A stretch of DNA of 64,000 nt from Serratia nevei (GTDB taxonomy: Bacteria; Pseudomonadota; Gammaproteobacteria; Enterobacterales; Enterobacteriaceae), in contig NZ_CP149940.1 of the NCBI RefSeq assembly GCF_037948395.1, positions 930,001-994,000 on the forward strand, written 5' to 3'. How positions within the stretch are numbered: the first letter of the stretch is position 1; every line of letters starts with the position of its first letter. Below are positions 17,058 to 24,833 of this stretch, one piece after another. The translations under genes were made by a program, and so were the position numbers. The notes under the pieces were generated by a model that saw nothing but the letters and a program-made list of their open reading frames with translations, had not been told where the DNA came from and made no database searches.

Positions 17058-17939
17058 ATGAAAAAAATCCTCGGTATTCACAACAGCCCGGAAGCACATT
17101 GGGTCGGTAACGGTTTCCTGGTGAATTCGCTGTTCTCTTATAACGATTTGGGGGCGGAAATGAGCCCGTTCCTGCTGCTGGATCATGCGGCGCCCACCAA
17201 ATTCCGCTCTGCCTCCGGCACCCGCGGCGTGGGTCAGCATCCGCATCGCGGGTTTGAAACGGTGACCATCGTCTATCAGGGCGAAGTGGAACACCGCGAC
17301 TCGACCGGCAGCGGCGGGGTGATTGGCCCCGGCGACGTCCAGTGGATGACCGCCGCCTCCGGCATTCTGCACGAAGAGTTCCATTCGCGGGACTTCTCGC
17401 GCAAGGGCGGCACCATGGAAATGGTGCAGCTGTGGGTCAACCTGCCGGCCAAGGACAAAATGGCCGAGCCCGGTTACCAGACGCTGCTAAACGCCGATAT
17501 TCCGGTGGTTCCGCTGGCGGACGGCGCAGGGCAGGTGCGGGTGATCGCCGGTGACTTTGGCGGCCACGCCGGCCCGGCACGCACTTTCAGCCCGCTCAAC
17601 GTGTGGGATATGAAGCTGAATGCCGGCCACACCACCACGCTGACGGTGAAAGAAGGCCATACGCTGGCGCTGGTGATGCTGCATGGCGCGATCCTGGTCA
17701 ACGGCGAAGAGGTGGTGCGCGAAACCCAAATGGTGCGTTTCGACCGGGCGGGGGATTCGATCACGATTGAAGCCAACAACGACGTCGCGCTGCTGGTGCT
17801 GAGCGGCGAACCGATCGATGAGCCTATCGTCGGCTACGGCCCGTTCGTCATGAACAGCGACGCGGAAATCCAGCAGGCGTTCCGCGACTTCAACAGCGGC
17901 AAGTTCGGTAGCATGAACGCCGAAGCGAGCGCCGGCTGA
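17058..17939 (+). CDS. Pirin-family protein
   Basis: A 293-residue bicupin. The N-terminal pirin domain has the metal site in HPHRGFETVTIVYQGEVEHRD (two His, one further His) and ILHEEFHS, plus GPGDVQWMTAASG. The C-terminal pirin domain follows (about 165-275). Pirins are nuclear-like or bacterial metal proteins; some are quercetin dioxygenases. It is followed by ycaC after a 117-base gap and opposes a LysR gene, an arrangement common in enterobacteria. Function beyond the family is unknown. Confidence 0.9.
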   Translation: MKKILGIHNSPEAHWVGNGFLVNSLFSYNDLGAEMSPFLLLDHAAPTKFRSASGTRGVGQHPHRGFETVTIVYQGEVEHRDSTGSGGVIGPGDVQWMTAASGILHEEFHSRDFSRKGGTMEMVQLWVNLPAKDKMAEPGYQTLLNADIPVVPLADGAGQVRVIAGDFGGHAGPARTFSPLNVWDMKLNAGHTTTLTVKEGHTLALVMLHGAILVNGEEVVRETQMVRFDRAGDSITIEANNDVALLVLSGEPIDEPIVGYGPFVMNSDAEIQQAFRDFNSGKFGSMNAEASAG

Positions 17940-18056
17940 CCTTGGTGCCTGGGGCGGGACGTGTTCCCCGGCCCAGGCGCTACACTTAAACCTCAACGCC
18001 CCGTCCCAGCGGCGGGGCGTTTCATCCGCAACATCAACCCCCACAGGAGTAAAACC

Positions 18057-18683
18057 ATGACTGCAAATTACAAGCGCCTCGACAAGGACCAGGCCGCCGT
18101 ATTGCTGGTGGATCATCAGGCAGGGCTGCTTTCGCTGGTGCGCGATATCGATCCCGATCGGTTTAAAAACAACGTGCTGGCGCTGGGTGATTTAGCGAAG
18201 TACTTCAATCTGCCGACCATTCTGACCACCAGTTTCGAAAACGGCCCCAACGGCCCGCTGGTGCCGGAGCTGAAGGCCCAATTCCCCGATGCCCCTTTTA
18301 TTCCTCGCCCCGGCCAAATCAACGCCTGGGACAACGACGACTTCGTCAAGGCGGTAAAAGCCACCGGCCGTAAACAGCTGATCATCGCCGGTGTAGTGAC
18401 CGAAGTGTGCGTGGCATTCCCGGCGCTGTCGGCGCTCAATGAAGGCTTTGAGGTCTTTGTGGTGACCGACGCCTCCGGCACCTTCAATGAGCTGACGCGT
18501 CAGTCGGCCTGGAGCCGCATGGAAGCCGCCGGCGCGCAGCTGATGACCTGGTTCGGCGTCGCCTGCGAGCTGCACCGCGACTGGCGCAACGACATCGAAG
18601 GCCTGGGCACGCTGTTCTCCAACCATATCCCGGACTACCGCAATCTGATGACCAGCTATAACACGCTGACGAACGGTAAATAA
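18057..18683 (+). CDS. ycaC: YcaC isochorismatase-family hydrolase
   Basis: A 208-residue protein almost identical in design to E. coli YcaC. The cysteine-hydrolase catalytic triad is visible: Asp in LLVDHQAGLL, Lys in VKATGRKQLI and Cys in GVVTEVCVAFPAL (about residue 118). The C terminus DYRNLMTSYNTL is also characteristic. YcaC forms an octamer; its substrate is not established. The ATG at 18057 follows cacaggagtaaaacc; the in-frame region upstream is rejected. Confidence 0.93.
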   Translation: MTANYKRLDKDQAAVLLVDHQAGLLSLVRDIDPDRFKNNVLALGDLAKYFNLPTILTTSFENGPNGPLVPELKAQFPDAPFIPRPGQINAWDNDDFVKAVKATGRKQLIIAGVVTEVCVAFPALSALNEGFEVFVVTDASGTFNELTRQSAWSRMEAAGAQLMTWFGVACELHRDWRNDIEGLGTLFSNHIPDYRNLMTSYNTLTNGK

Positions 18684-18690
18684 TGCGATA

Positions 18691-18714
18691 GATGGGCAGT
18701 ATTCCCTGCCCATC
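18691..18714 (+). terminator. Terminator-like hairpin after ycaC
   Basis: Nine-base perfect arms (gatgggcag / ctgcccatc) surround a six-base loop just after the stop; only a short T-stretch (atttgt) follows. Confidence 0.6.
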
Positions 18715-18891
18715 ATTTGTATCTAGATTCTGTATAAGTACCAATAATGGTTCACTCGCTATAAATTTCCATCTGTTAATACTTATCTCTTTTTATTGTG
18801 ATCGGCTGTAGGTCTTTGTGTTCCTATTTTGATTAAGGCCATTTGTTCTGCTATATAACTAATAATTAATGTTAATTCTATTAAATATTGA

Positions 18892-18921
18892 CGGAGTTCT
18901 ATTTAAGAACCCCGCTTTTTT
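18892..18921 (+). terminator. Terminator-like hairpin upstream of the nuclease gene
   Basis: cggagttct and agaaccccg pair with one mismatch around an attta loop and are followed by cttttttg. It lies about 70 bases before the nuclease start, in the same direction, with no gene of its own upstream. It may end an unseen transcript or attenuate the nuclease gene. Confidence 0.5.
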
Positions 18922-18988
18922 GCAAGAAAAGCACTTTTGAACGTGTGATTTAAGACTACAGCGACTTAACACAGCAGAGGGACGGTTG

Positions 18989-20164
18989 ATGAATGCATTC
19001 AGAGATAAGCTTAAGGCCCATGTTCTTCATGTGGCCTCTGTTGGCCAGCATTGCAATACTGAGGAAACGACTAAGCAGGCATTAATTTTGCCGTTATTAG
19101 AAACCTTAGGCTTTCACCCGTATGATCCCACTAAAGTGAAGGCAGAGTATGGTGCTGATTTTCCAGGTGTTAAGGTGGGTGAACGCGTTGATTACGCCCT
19201 TTTTTGCCATGCAGTTCCCGTCATGTTCATCGAGGCGAAGTCTTTCAGTCAAAATCTGTCAAACCATAGCCCCCAGCTATCTCGTTATTTTAATGCGACA
19301 CCAGAGGTCACGGTTTCTGCAATAACCAATGGAAAAGAATGGCGATTTTTCACCGATCTGAAAGATAAGAACATCATGGATGATACGCCATTCCTGAAAA
19401 TAGATTTTAATAATCTAAATGATTCTGATATTGATCAGCTATATAGATTTAGGCACGACCAATTTCAGCCTGAAGCATTGCGGACGTTAGCTGAAGAAAG
19501 TATCTATCTGACTTCATTTACAAAAACTATCAGCGCCAGCCTTCGAGACGTTGATTCAGATTTTGTTCGTTATGTGGCAAGTCGTTCTAACGTTCAGCGT
19601 CAGCTAAACCAACGTTTTTTGGACACAATAACGCCATTGGTTCGTTTGGCTGTTGAAAAAGCGGTGAGTGCGATGGTCGTTTCTGGCCTGTCAGTGACGT
19701 CGGAAAATGTTGTAGCGTCTGAATCCTCAGATGAAGGTGAAACGCAAAACAGACCCGATCCGCTCGCCCCGATCGTTGATCCCGAAAATAGTAAAATAGT
19801 GACGACCTTTGCAGAAAGGTGCTTGTTTGACAATGTGGCGATGATCTTGGGCGCTGAGGCAGAGCTGATTGCGAAAGACACGGAAAGCTATTACAGCATC
19901 CTCTTTCAAGGGAAGACGACGCGATGGGTTCTGCGTTATTTCGACAATAAGCAACGCCCAACCATTTTGCTTCCGCTTGAGATAGACGATGCCAGGCTGG
20001 CTGAGATAACTCGTGCCGGGCTGGAGTTGGCTGCAGGGGGGCATATCATTATCGACCGCCCGGAAAATATTTTGCGGCTAACGGGTTTGATCGTTGATTC
20101 TTACCAATATTGTATTAATGACGAAAACTTTAGGCAGAAGAGAAAAGATAAGCAGGAAAGCTAG
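18989..20164 (+). CDS. Predicted restriction-type nuclease, type I R-subunit N-terminal-like
   Basis: A 391-residue protein. The ATG at 18989 (preceded in frame by TTG at 18986) follows cagagggacg. Residues 65-90 give a PD-(D/E)xK arrangement: D in GERVDYALF, then E and K in MFIEAKS, as in the N-terminal nuclease domain of type I restriction R subunits. No helicase motifs follow, and no methylase or specificity gene is adjacent. The C-terminal 140 residues look like a separate domain after an acidic linker (ASESSDEGETQNRPDP). The gene and its flanks are AT-rich against the neighbourhood, suggesting transfer. A defence role is an inference. Confidence 0.75.
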   Translation: MNAFRDKLKAHVLHVASVGQHCNTEETTKQALILPLLETLGFHPYDPTKVKAEYGADFPGVKVGERVDYALFCHAVPVMFIEAKSFSQNLSNHSPQLSRYFNATPEVTVSAITNGKEWRFFTDLKDKNIMDDTPFLKIDFNNLNDSDIDQLYRFRHDQFQPEALRTLAEESIYLTSFTKTISASLRDVDSDFVRYVASRSNVQRQLNQRFLDTITPLVRLAVEKAVSAMVVSGLSVTSENVVASESSDEGETQNRPDPLAPIVDPENSKIVTTFAERCLFDNVAMILGAEAELIAKDTESYYSILFQGKTTRWVLRYFDNKQRPTILLPLEIDDARLAEITRAGLELAAGGHIIIDRPENILRLTGLIVDSYQYCINDENFRQKRKDKQES

Positions 20165-20400
20165 CTCATACCCCGTTAAGGGGGGATTAGAAAAATAACA
20201 TGAAGAGTTTCCACGTAGGGTGGCATGCGCTGTGTGGAAGGATGGAAAAGTCGGAATGCTTACCAAATCTTCTGTTTTCATCACGTTAGACGCGGGATGT
20301 AAGCAAAACGTAGCGGGGCGAAAAGGTAGCGAAAAGCGGCTTTCTCATGGGTCGGGGGCGGGGTAGCGTAATCCCGAACCCGGCAAATGAGGCTAATTCA

Positions 20401-20730
20401 ATGAAACAAGCAATCAAGATCCTGGCGCTGCCCTGCATGGGCATGGCGCTGTTGTTCAGCGCGAGCGCGATGTCGGCCCCTGAGGCGCCTGCGGCCAAAG
20501 CGTTGCCGCCTGTGGCGGATGAACCGATGCGCATGCCGCCTTTCCCGGGCGGGCACCCGCCCAAGCCGGGGTTCTGCCACGGCGGCGAACTGTTCTGCGC
20601 CACCTCGGCCAGCGACAATCCGGTGGAAACCATCAACAAACTGACGGCGGTGATCCCGGCGGGCAGCGCCAAGCATTACGAGGTGCGCGTCGCGGTGGTG
20701 GCCGTGCCTGACGCCCCGCCTGCGCCTTAA
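20401..20730 (+). CDS. Small secreted protein of unknown function
   Basis: A 109-residue protein from the ATG at 20401, preceded by gagg. The N terminus is a signal peptide (KILALPCMGMALLFSASAMS, cleavage near AMSA). The mature part is rich in Pro and Ala, with a Pro/His/Gly stretch (PPFPGGHPPKPGFCHGG) and two cysteines (GFCHGGELFCA) that could pair. No family was recognised. An in-frame upstream start at 20347 would bury the signal peptide and is rejected. Confidence 0.6.
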   Translation: MKQAIKILALPCMGMALLFSASAMSAPEAPAAKALPPVADEPMRMPPFPGGHPPKPGFCHGGELFCATSASDNPVETINKLTAVIPAGSAKHYEVRVAVVAVPDAPPAP

Positions 20731-20805
20731 CGGGCCCTGTCATCCCGCTCTGGTTCGCACGCTCAAGGCGCGTTAGGCTAAGGCGAGCGTTTATCGGGAG
20801 GCGGG

Positions 20806-21258
20806 ATGACCCTTTTAGCACAACTGCCCTGTCTCCAGCCCGGCGAGTGCGCGCTGTTGTTCGACGGCGAATGCAATCTGTGTCACGGGCTGGTGAGGTA
20901 TCTTATTCGCGCCGATCGGCAGCGGCGCATTCTGTTGGCGACGGTGCAATCCGTCGAAGGGCAGGCGATCCTGCAGGCGCTGGGATTGCCGACCGATCGT
21001 TTCGATTCCGTGGTCTATGTTGAGCAGGGGCGCTGTTGGCTGCGTTCGGCGGCGCTGTTCCAGGCGTTGCGCCAATTGGGGTGGCCGCATCGCGCGCTGG
21101 CGCTGGCGCGTTACCTGCCGCCGCGGCTGGCGGACAAGGTCTACGATGCGGTTGCCGGCAATCGCTACCGGCTATTTGGCCGCAACGACGGCACCGGTTT
21201 GCCGGGCGCCGACCAGCCCGGGCGCTATCTGCCCCGGCGGCGGGAACCGCCGGCCTGA
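20806..21258 (+). CDS. DCC-family thiol-disulfide oxidoreductase-like protein (DUF393)
   Basis: A 150-residue protein with the defining motif FDGECNLCHGLV near residue 28; the DxxCxxC pattern gives the family its name. The region that follows (ILLATVQSVEGQAILQALGL) and the GRNDGTG segment near the C terminus agree with the YuxK-like group. A thioredoxin-like fold and redox function are predicted but not proven. The start follows gggaggcggg. Confidence 0.85.
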   Translation: MTLLAQLPCLQPGECALLFDGECNLCHGLVRYLIRADRQRRILLATVQSVEGQAILQALGLPTDRFDSVVYVEQGRCWLRSAALFQALRQLGWPHRALALARYLPPRLADKVYDAVAGNRYRLFGRNDGTGLPGADQPGRYLPRRREPPA

Positions 21259-21286
21259 GCTTTACGCTTCTTTACCATCCAACCGC

Positions 21287-21317
21287 TTGAAATATCAACA
21301 CTCCGGCTCCATATAAT
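21287..21317 (+). promoter_or_regulatory. Putative sigma-70 promoter of the small membrane protein gene
   Basis: ttgaaa (21287-21292) and a consensus tataat (21312-21317) are separated by 19 bases. The -10 lies inside a 17-base palindrome nearly identical to the IclR-linked operators at 46101 and 47037. Confidence 0.55.
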
Positions 21318-21322
21318 GGAAC
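21306..21322. promoter_or_regulatory. Third copy of the IclR-type operator sequence
   Basis: gctccatataatggaac differs at one base from gttccatataatggaac in front of the IclR gene 25 kb away. It overlaps the -10 of the promoter for the gene at 21345. Confidence 0.45.
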
Positions 21323-21344
21323 GTTCAGCCAACAAGGAGCGCGT

Positions 21345-21596
21345 ATGGGAATCAGTGAAGAAGAGCACATCCGCCGTTTGACCCAGGAGAAGAACGACAT
21401 GGGCAATACGGCGAAATGGGTGGCGATCGTTTCCGCCGTGTACTTTGCCTTGATGGTGTTTTACGGCCACCCGACCGGCGTATTGGCGATGTCGGGCGCG
21501 GTGTTCATCGTTTCTACCGCCACCTGGCTGAAAAAGCGTCAGAAGGTCAAATCTTACCGCATGGCGTTGGCCAAAATCAGCGACGATCAGCCCTGA
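21345..21596 (+). CDS. Small inner-membrane protein
   Basis: An 83-residue protein with a charged N terminus (EEEHIRRLTQEKNDMGN) and two membrane helices (about 24-40, WVAIVSAVYFALMVFYG; and 45-61, GVLAMSGAVFIVSTATW), then a basic tail. The ATG follows caaggagcgcgt. It is not recognised as a named family. Its 3' end overlaps the convergent acetyltransferase gene by 10 bases. Confidence 0.7.
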   Translation: MGISEEEHIRRLTQEKNDMGNTAKWVAIVSAVYFALMVFYGHPTGVLAMSGAVFIVSTATWLKKRQKVKSYRMALAKISDDQP

Positions 21597-22135
21597 TAGT
21601 CGCCGCGCTTTAGCGTATACACCAGGCTCGGCGCTGCGCCGGGCACGTCATCCAGCGTATCCACCCGCTGCATGCCAATCTTTTCCAGCACCCGCCACGA
21701 AGCCTGATTCTCCGCGCGCACAATGGCAGAAATCTCACCCACCTCCAGACCGACAAACCCGTATTGCAGTGAAGCCCGCGCCATCTCGGTGGCCAGCCCC
21801 ATGCCCCACACCCGGGTGTCGAAGCGATAGCCGAGGTTAACGGTGCGCTGCGCGCCGAGCGGTTTCCAGGACAAGCCGCCAAAGCCGATAACCCAATCCG
21901 ACCGTTCGCGCAGGGCGAGCGCCCAGGAGCCGTAGCCGTGTTGCCGCCAGACGGCGAGCCGCTCCTGCAGCGCCAAAGCGGCCTGCGCTTCGCTGGTGAG
22001 CGGGCCGGCGGGGTTGAAGCGTTGGGTTTGCGGATCGCCAAAGATGGCGTAGAAACGTTCGAGGTCCGCCATCACCGGCGGCCGCATCTGCAGGCGCTCG
22101 CTGAAGTACGGGGCTGAAGGATTAAAGCTCGGCAT
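21587..22135 (-). CDS. GNAT acetyltransferase (RimJ/RimL type)
   Basis: A 182-residue protein. The start at 22135 (MPSFNPSAPYFSERLQMRPP) follows GGGAGA; an ORF-extending start 32 codons upstream lacks one. The typical opening TERLxLRPP-like segment and the acetyl-CoA motif RVWGMGLATEMARASLQYGF mark the RimJ/RimL branch, which acetylates protein N termini or small amines. The end of the domain (IVRAENQASWRVLEKIGM) is standard. The substrate is unknown. Confidence 0.85.
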   Translation of the reverse strand: MPSFNPSAPYFSERLQMRPPVMADLERFYAIFGDPQTQRFNPAGPLTSEAQAALALQERLAVWRQHGYGSWALALRERSDWVIGFGGLSWKPLGAQRTVNLGYRFDTRVWGMGLATEMARASLQYGFVGLEVGEISAIVRAENQASWRVLEKIGMQRVDTLDDVPGAAPSLVYTLKRGDYQG

Positions 22136-22230
22136 CGTTTCTCCCGGCCGGATCAATGAACAGCGTTCACTGTAGTCCAGATCGGCGAAACGGGAAATCC
22201 CCCTCTGCGGGTGAGAGGGGGAGAGGAGCA

Positions 22231-22977
22231 TTACAGGAAGGAATCGTCGTCGTCGTTGTAATCGTCGTCGGCGTAGTCCGTGTCATCCTGATAGTTGGCG
22301 TTCTGGAAGCCGTTGTCCTTATTCAGGAAGCTGCCGCCGTCGCCGTTGTTGAAGGTATCAAGGTTGTTGGAGGCGTCGAAATTGCGCATCGCGCTGTCGT
22401 CCAGCGGTGCCGGGTTTTCTTCGATAATATTCACGATTTCCTGCGGCTGCGAATGGCGGAACATGCCGGTCAGCATGTCGGCCAATACCACGCCGCCGGC
22501 GACGCCCGCCGCGGTTTGCAAAGCCCCACCCAGGAAGCCGCCGGCGCGCGAAGGCGCCGCCTGCTGCGGTTGGGCATAGGCTGGCTGCTGCGGCTGTGAG
22601 TAGCCCCCTTGCTGCGCGTTGTTCCAGGCCGCCGTATTTTGCTGCTGCGCCTGATACTGTTCACGCGGGCTTGGCGTACTGCGGCTGCCGCCGCCGAACA
22701 GGCCGGCCAGGAAGCCGCCGCTGCTCTGTTGGCCGCTGGCGGTTTGCTGCAGCTGCGCGACCTGGGCTTCCAGCTCTTTGACCCGCTGGTCCATCTGTTT
22801 GAGCGCCGCTTCCTGAATGATCATTGCCTGCGCCATGTAATAAGGGGCGGAAGGCTGCTCGCGAATATGCTGATTAATTTGCTGTTCTGCCTGGAGATCC
22901 CGTGGGCCCGTCTTGGTCTCGGCTTCTTTCAGGCGGCCAAACAGACCATCGATAAGGCGTTGTTCTTCGGATTGCAT
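22231..22977 (-). CDS. DUF2076 protein
   Basis: A 248-residue protein with the DUF2076 layout. The N-terminal helical part (MQSEEQRLIDGLFGRLKEAE) and a coiled coil (about 55-80) are followed by a Gln/Gly-rich linker, a glycine-rich hydrophobic stretch (GGFLGGALQTAAGVAGGVVL) and a strongly acidic Asp/Asn tail. The start at 22977 follows a gagg site; a start 20 codons upstream is rejected. Family members have been described as possible periplasmic ligand-binding sensors, but no signal peptide is evident here. Confidence 0.8.
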   Translation of the reverse strand: MQSEEQRLIDGLFGRLKEAETKTGPRDLQAEQQINQHIREQPSAPYYMAQAMIIQEAALKQMDQRVKELEAQVAQLQQTASGQQSSGGFLAGLFGGGSRSTPSPREQYQAQQQNTAAWNNAQQGGYSQPQQPAYAQPQQAAPSRAGGFLGGALQTAAGVAGGVVLADMLTGMFRHSQPQEIVNIIEENPAPLDDSAMRNFDASNNLDTFNNGDGGSFLNKDNGFQNANYQDDTDYADDDYNDDDDSFL

Positions 22978-23102
22978 AGGCGTACCTCGGGAGATAAATA
23001 ACGGTGCTGGATGATCGTTGTCATCGGTAACAATCACCCTAGCGCGTTTGCATGAACCAATAAATAAATGGCGGGTAAACCTGTCTATGAATTTGTTACC
23101 AA

Positions 23103-23888
23103 TTACGGCAGCGGGATCAGCATTACCAGCTTCAGACCGCCGTGCTCCGCCGGATGGAAGGTGAGCTGGCGATAGCGCAGCGCACCTTGCTGAGGGTGCT
23201 CGAACGCGCGCTCGCCGCCTTCGCGCGCCATCACGTCATGCTGTTTCCACCAGTGATTAAAGTCCGCGCTGTTGTGCGTCATGTTGCGCACGAAGGCGCG
23301 CATCTCTTCGGTGTTTTGGTGATGGCTGGTCTCGGCGCGAAACTCAGCCACCACGCGGCGGGCACGTTCTTCCCAATCGCTGACCAGCGTTTTCGCCAAT
23401 GGGTGGAAGAACATGAAGTGCAGCAGGTTGGGGCTGTTGGCCACATCCAGCCAGCCGCTGAACAGCGCCGCCGCCTGCGGGTTCCAGGCGACGACGTTCC
23501 AGGTCACGTCCAGCAGGTAGCAGGGCACCGTCATTTGGTGCACGCTTTGCAGCACCGCGTCGTTGGCGGTTTCGCGGTGCGTTTCCTGCTCGGGATCGGC
23601 GACGCGGGCCAGGGTAAACAGGTAGTGGCGTTCGGCGGGGCCGAGCCGCAGCGCCTTGGCGATGCGTGCCAGCGTATAGGGGGAAATGGACACCTCGCGC
23701 CCCTGTTCGATCCAGGTATACCAGGTGGCGCTGATGCCGCTGATTTGCGCCAGCTCTTCGCGCCGTAGGCCGCTGGTGCGGCGGCGCGAGGAGCTGGGCA
23801 GGCCGAGCATTTCCGGCGTGATGCGCTCGCGGTGCGCGCGCAGGAATGCGCCGAGGGCCTTTGGCCCGGATAAGGCTTCTGATGACAT
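23103..23888 (-). CDS. XRE-type regulator with MmyB-like sensor domain
   Basis: A 261-residue regulator. The helix-turn-helix (about 34-70) reads LRREELAQISGISATWYTWIEQGR, the opening of the family in which an XRE domain is joined to a C-terminal MmyB-like ligand-binding domain (LDVTWNVVAWNPQAAALF). Relatives bind fatty acids or other small hydrophobic ligands. The start at 23888 is chosen because the family sequence begins there; an ATG 12 codons upstream adds nothing recognisable. It is divergent from the methyltransferase at 24006, its likely target. Confidence 0.88.
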   Translation of the reverse strand: MSSEALSGPKALGAFLRAHRERITPEMLGLPSSSRRRTSGLRREELAQISGISATWYTWIEQGREVSISPYTLARIAKALRLGPAERHYLFTLARVADPEQETHRETANDAVLQSVHQMTVPCYLLDVTWNVVAWNPQAAALFSGWLDVANSPNLLHFMFFHPLAKTLVSDWEERARRVVAEFRAETSHHQNTEEMRAFVRNMTHNSADFNHWWKQHDVMAREGGERAFEHPQQGALRYRQLTFHPAEHGGLKLVMLIPLP

Positions 23889-23892
23889 AGCG

Positions 23893-23958
23893 TGGTACCT
23901 ATTTATACCAGGATAACTGCTCATATTGTACCCGTATAGTAGCCTGATTATAGTAGCC
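23893..23958. promoter_or_regulatory. Operator candidates in the XRE/methyltransferase divergent promoter
   Basis: Two elements are seen. An inverted repeat tggta/tacca lies at 23893-23910. The ten-base sequence tatagtagcc occurs twice, at 23935 and 23949, as a direct repeat with a 14-base period. Either could be the binding site of the adjacent XRE regulator. Confidence 0.45.
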
Positions 23959-24005
23959 GAAAGCCTTCAGGCACAGGCGCAAGCCGGATAATAACGGGAG
24001 CAAAC

Positions 24006-24776
24006 ATGAGCATCAGCAACAGCCATAAAAACGCGGTAGACCGGCAGTTCGGCGAGCAGGCCAACGCTTACTTAACCAGCGCGGTGCACGCGCAGGGCAA
24101 GGATTTACAACGCCTTGCACAGTTACTGGAACCGCATGCCGGCGCGCGTTTGCTCGATCTGGGCTGCGGCGCCGGGCACGCCAGCTTCACGGCGGCGGCC
24201 AGGGTGGCGCAGGTGGTGGCCTACGATCTGTCGGCGCAAATGTTGGCGGTGGTGGAGCAGGCGGCAGCGGAAAAAGGCTTGAGTAACATTCAGCTGCAGC
24301 AGGGCGTGGCGGAGTCTTTACCGTTTGAGGACGCCAGCTTCGATCTGGTCATCAGCCGCTATTCGGCGCACCACTGGCACGACGTTGGCCAGGCGCTGCG
24401 TGAGGTCAAGCGGGTACTCAAGCCGGGCGGCAGAGCGATCTTCATGGACGTGGTCTCGCCGGGGCATCCGCTGCTGGATATCTACCTGCAAACCGTGGAA
24501 GTGCTGCGCGACACCTCGCACGTGCGCAACTATGCGCCGGGCGAGTGGCTGGCGTTATTGACCGAAGCCGGGCTGGTGGTGCGCGAGGTGACGTCGGATC
24601 GGTTGATGCTGGAGTTCGGCAGCTGGGTGGCGCGCATGCGCACGCCGGCGCATTTCGTTACCGCGATCCGCGCGCTGCAGCAAAGCGTGTCGCAGGAGGT
24701 CGCGGCGCACTTCGCCATTCAGCCGGACGGCTCCTTTACCAGCGATATCATGATGTTTGACGTGACGAAGGGCTGA
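24006..24776 (+). CDS. Class I SAM-dependent methyltransferase (YafE-like)
   Basis: A 256-residue enzyme with the full class I core: motif I LLDLGCGAGHASF (about 49-61), motif II region VVAYDLSAQML, and LKPGGRAIFMDVVSPGHPL. It strongly resembles E. coli YafE, especially SRYSAHHWHDVGQALREVKR. The family is related to the UbiE/biotin-type small-molecule methyltransferases, but the substrate is unknown. The ATG follows gggagcaaac. It is divergent from an XRE regulator. Confidence 0.87.
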   Translation: MSISNSHKNAVDRQFGEQANAYLTSAVHAQGKDLQRLAQLLEPHAGARLLDLGCGAGHASFTAAARVAQVVAYDLSAQMLAVVEQAAAEKGLSNIQLQQGVAESLPFEDASFDLVISRYSAHHWHDVGQALREVKRVLKPGGRAIFMDVVSPGHPLLDIYLQTVEVLRDTSHVRNYAPGEWLALLTEAGLVVREVTSDRLMLEFGSWVARMRTPAHFVTAIRALQQSVSQEVAAHFAIQPDGSFTSDIMMFDVTKG

Positions 24777-24784
24777 AAGCAACG

Positions 24785-24811
24785 GGGCAGCCGATGAAGG
24801 CTGCCCCGTGA
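24785..24811. terminator. Hairpin between the methyltransferase gene and aqpZ
   Basis: Eleven-base perfect arms (acggggcagcc / ggctgccccgt) around a short loop lie between two convergent genes. No long T-run follows on either strand. Confidence 0.6.
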
Positions 24812-24833
24812 AACGCTATCGGCTGCGATGCGC

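Larger units (their letters stand above)
18684..18988. other. AT-rich 305-base gap before the nuclease gene
   Basis: After the ycaC hairpin the composition shifts to AT-rich. The only clear structure is the terminator-like hairpin near 18892-18921. No ORF with a ribosome site was found. The shift marks the left side of the AT-rich islet. Confidence 0.5.

Noticed and set aside
20165..20400. Integration site or terminator at the right edge of the nuclease islet
   Set aside because: A ccccgttaagggg repeat is visible, but no duplicated flanks matching the left edge and no integrase were found.
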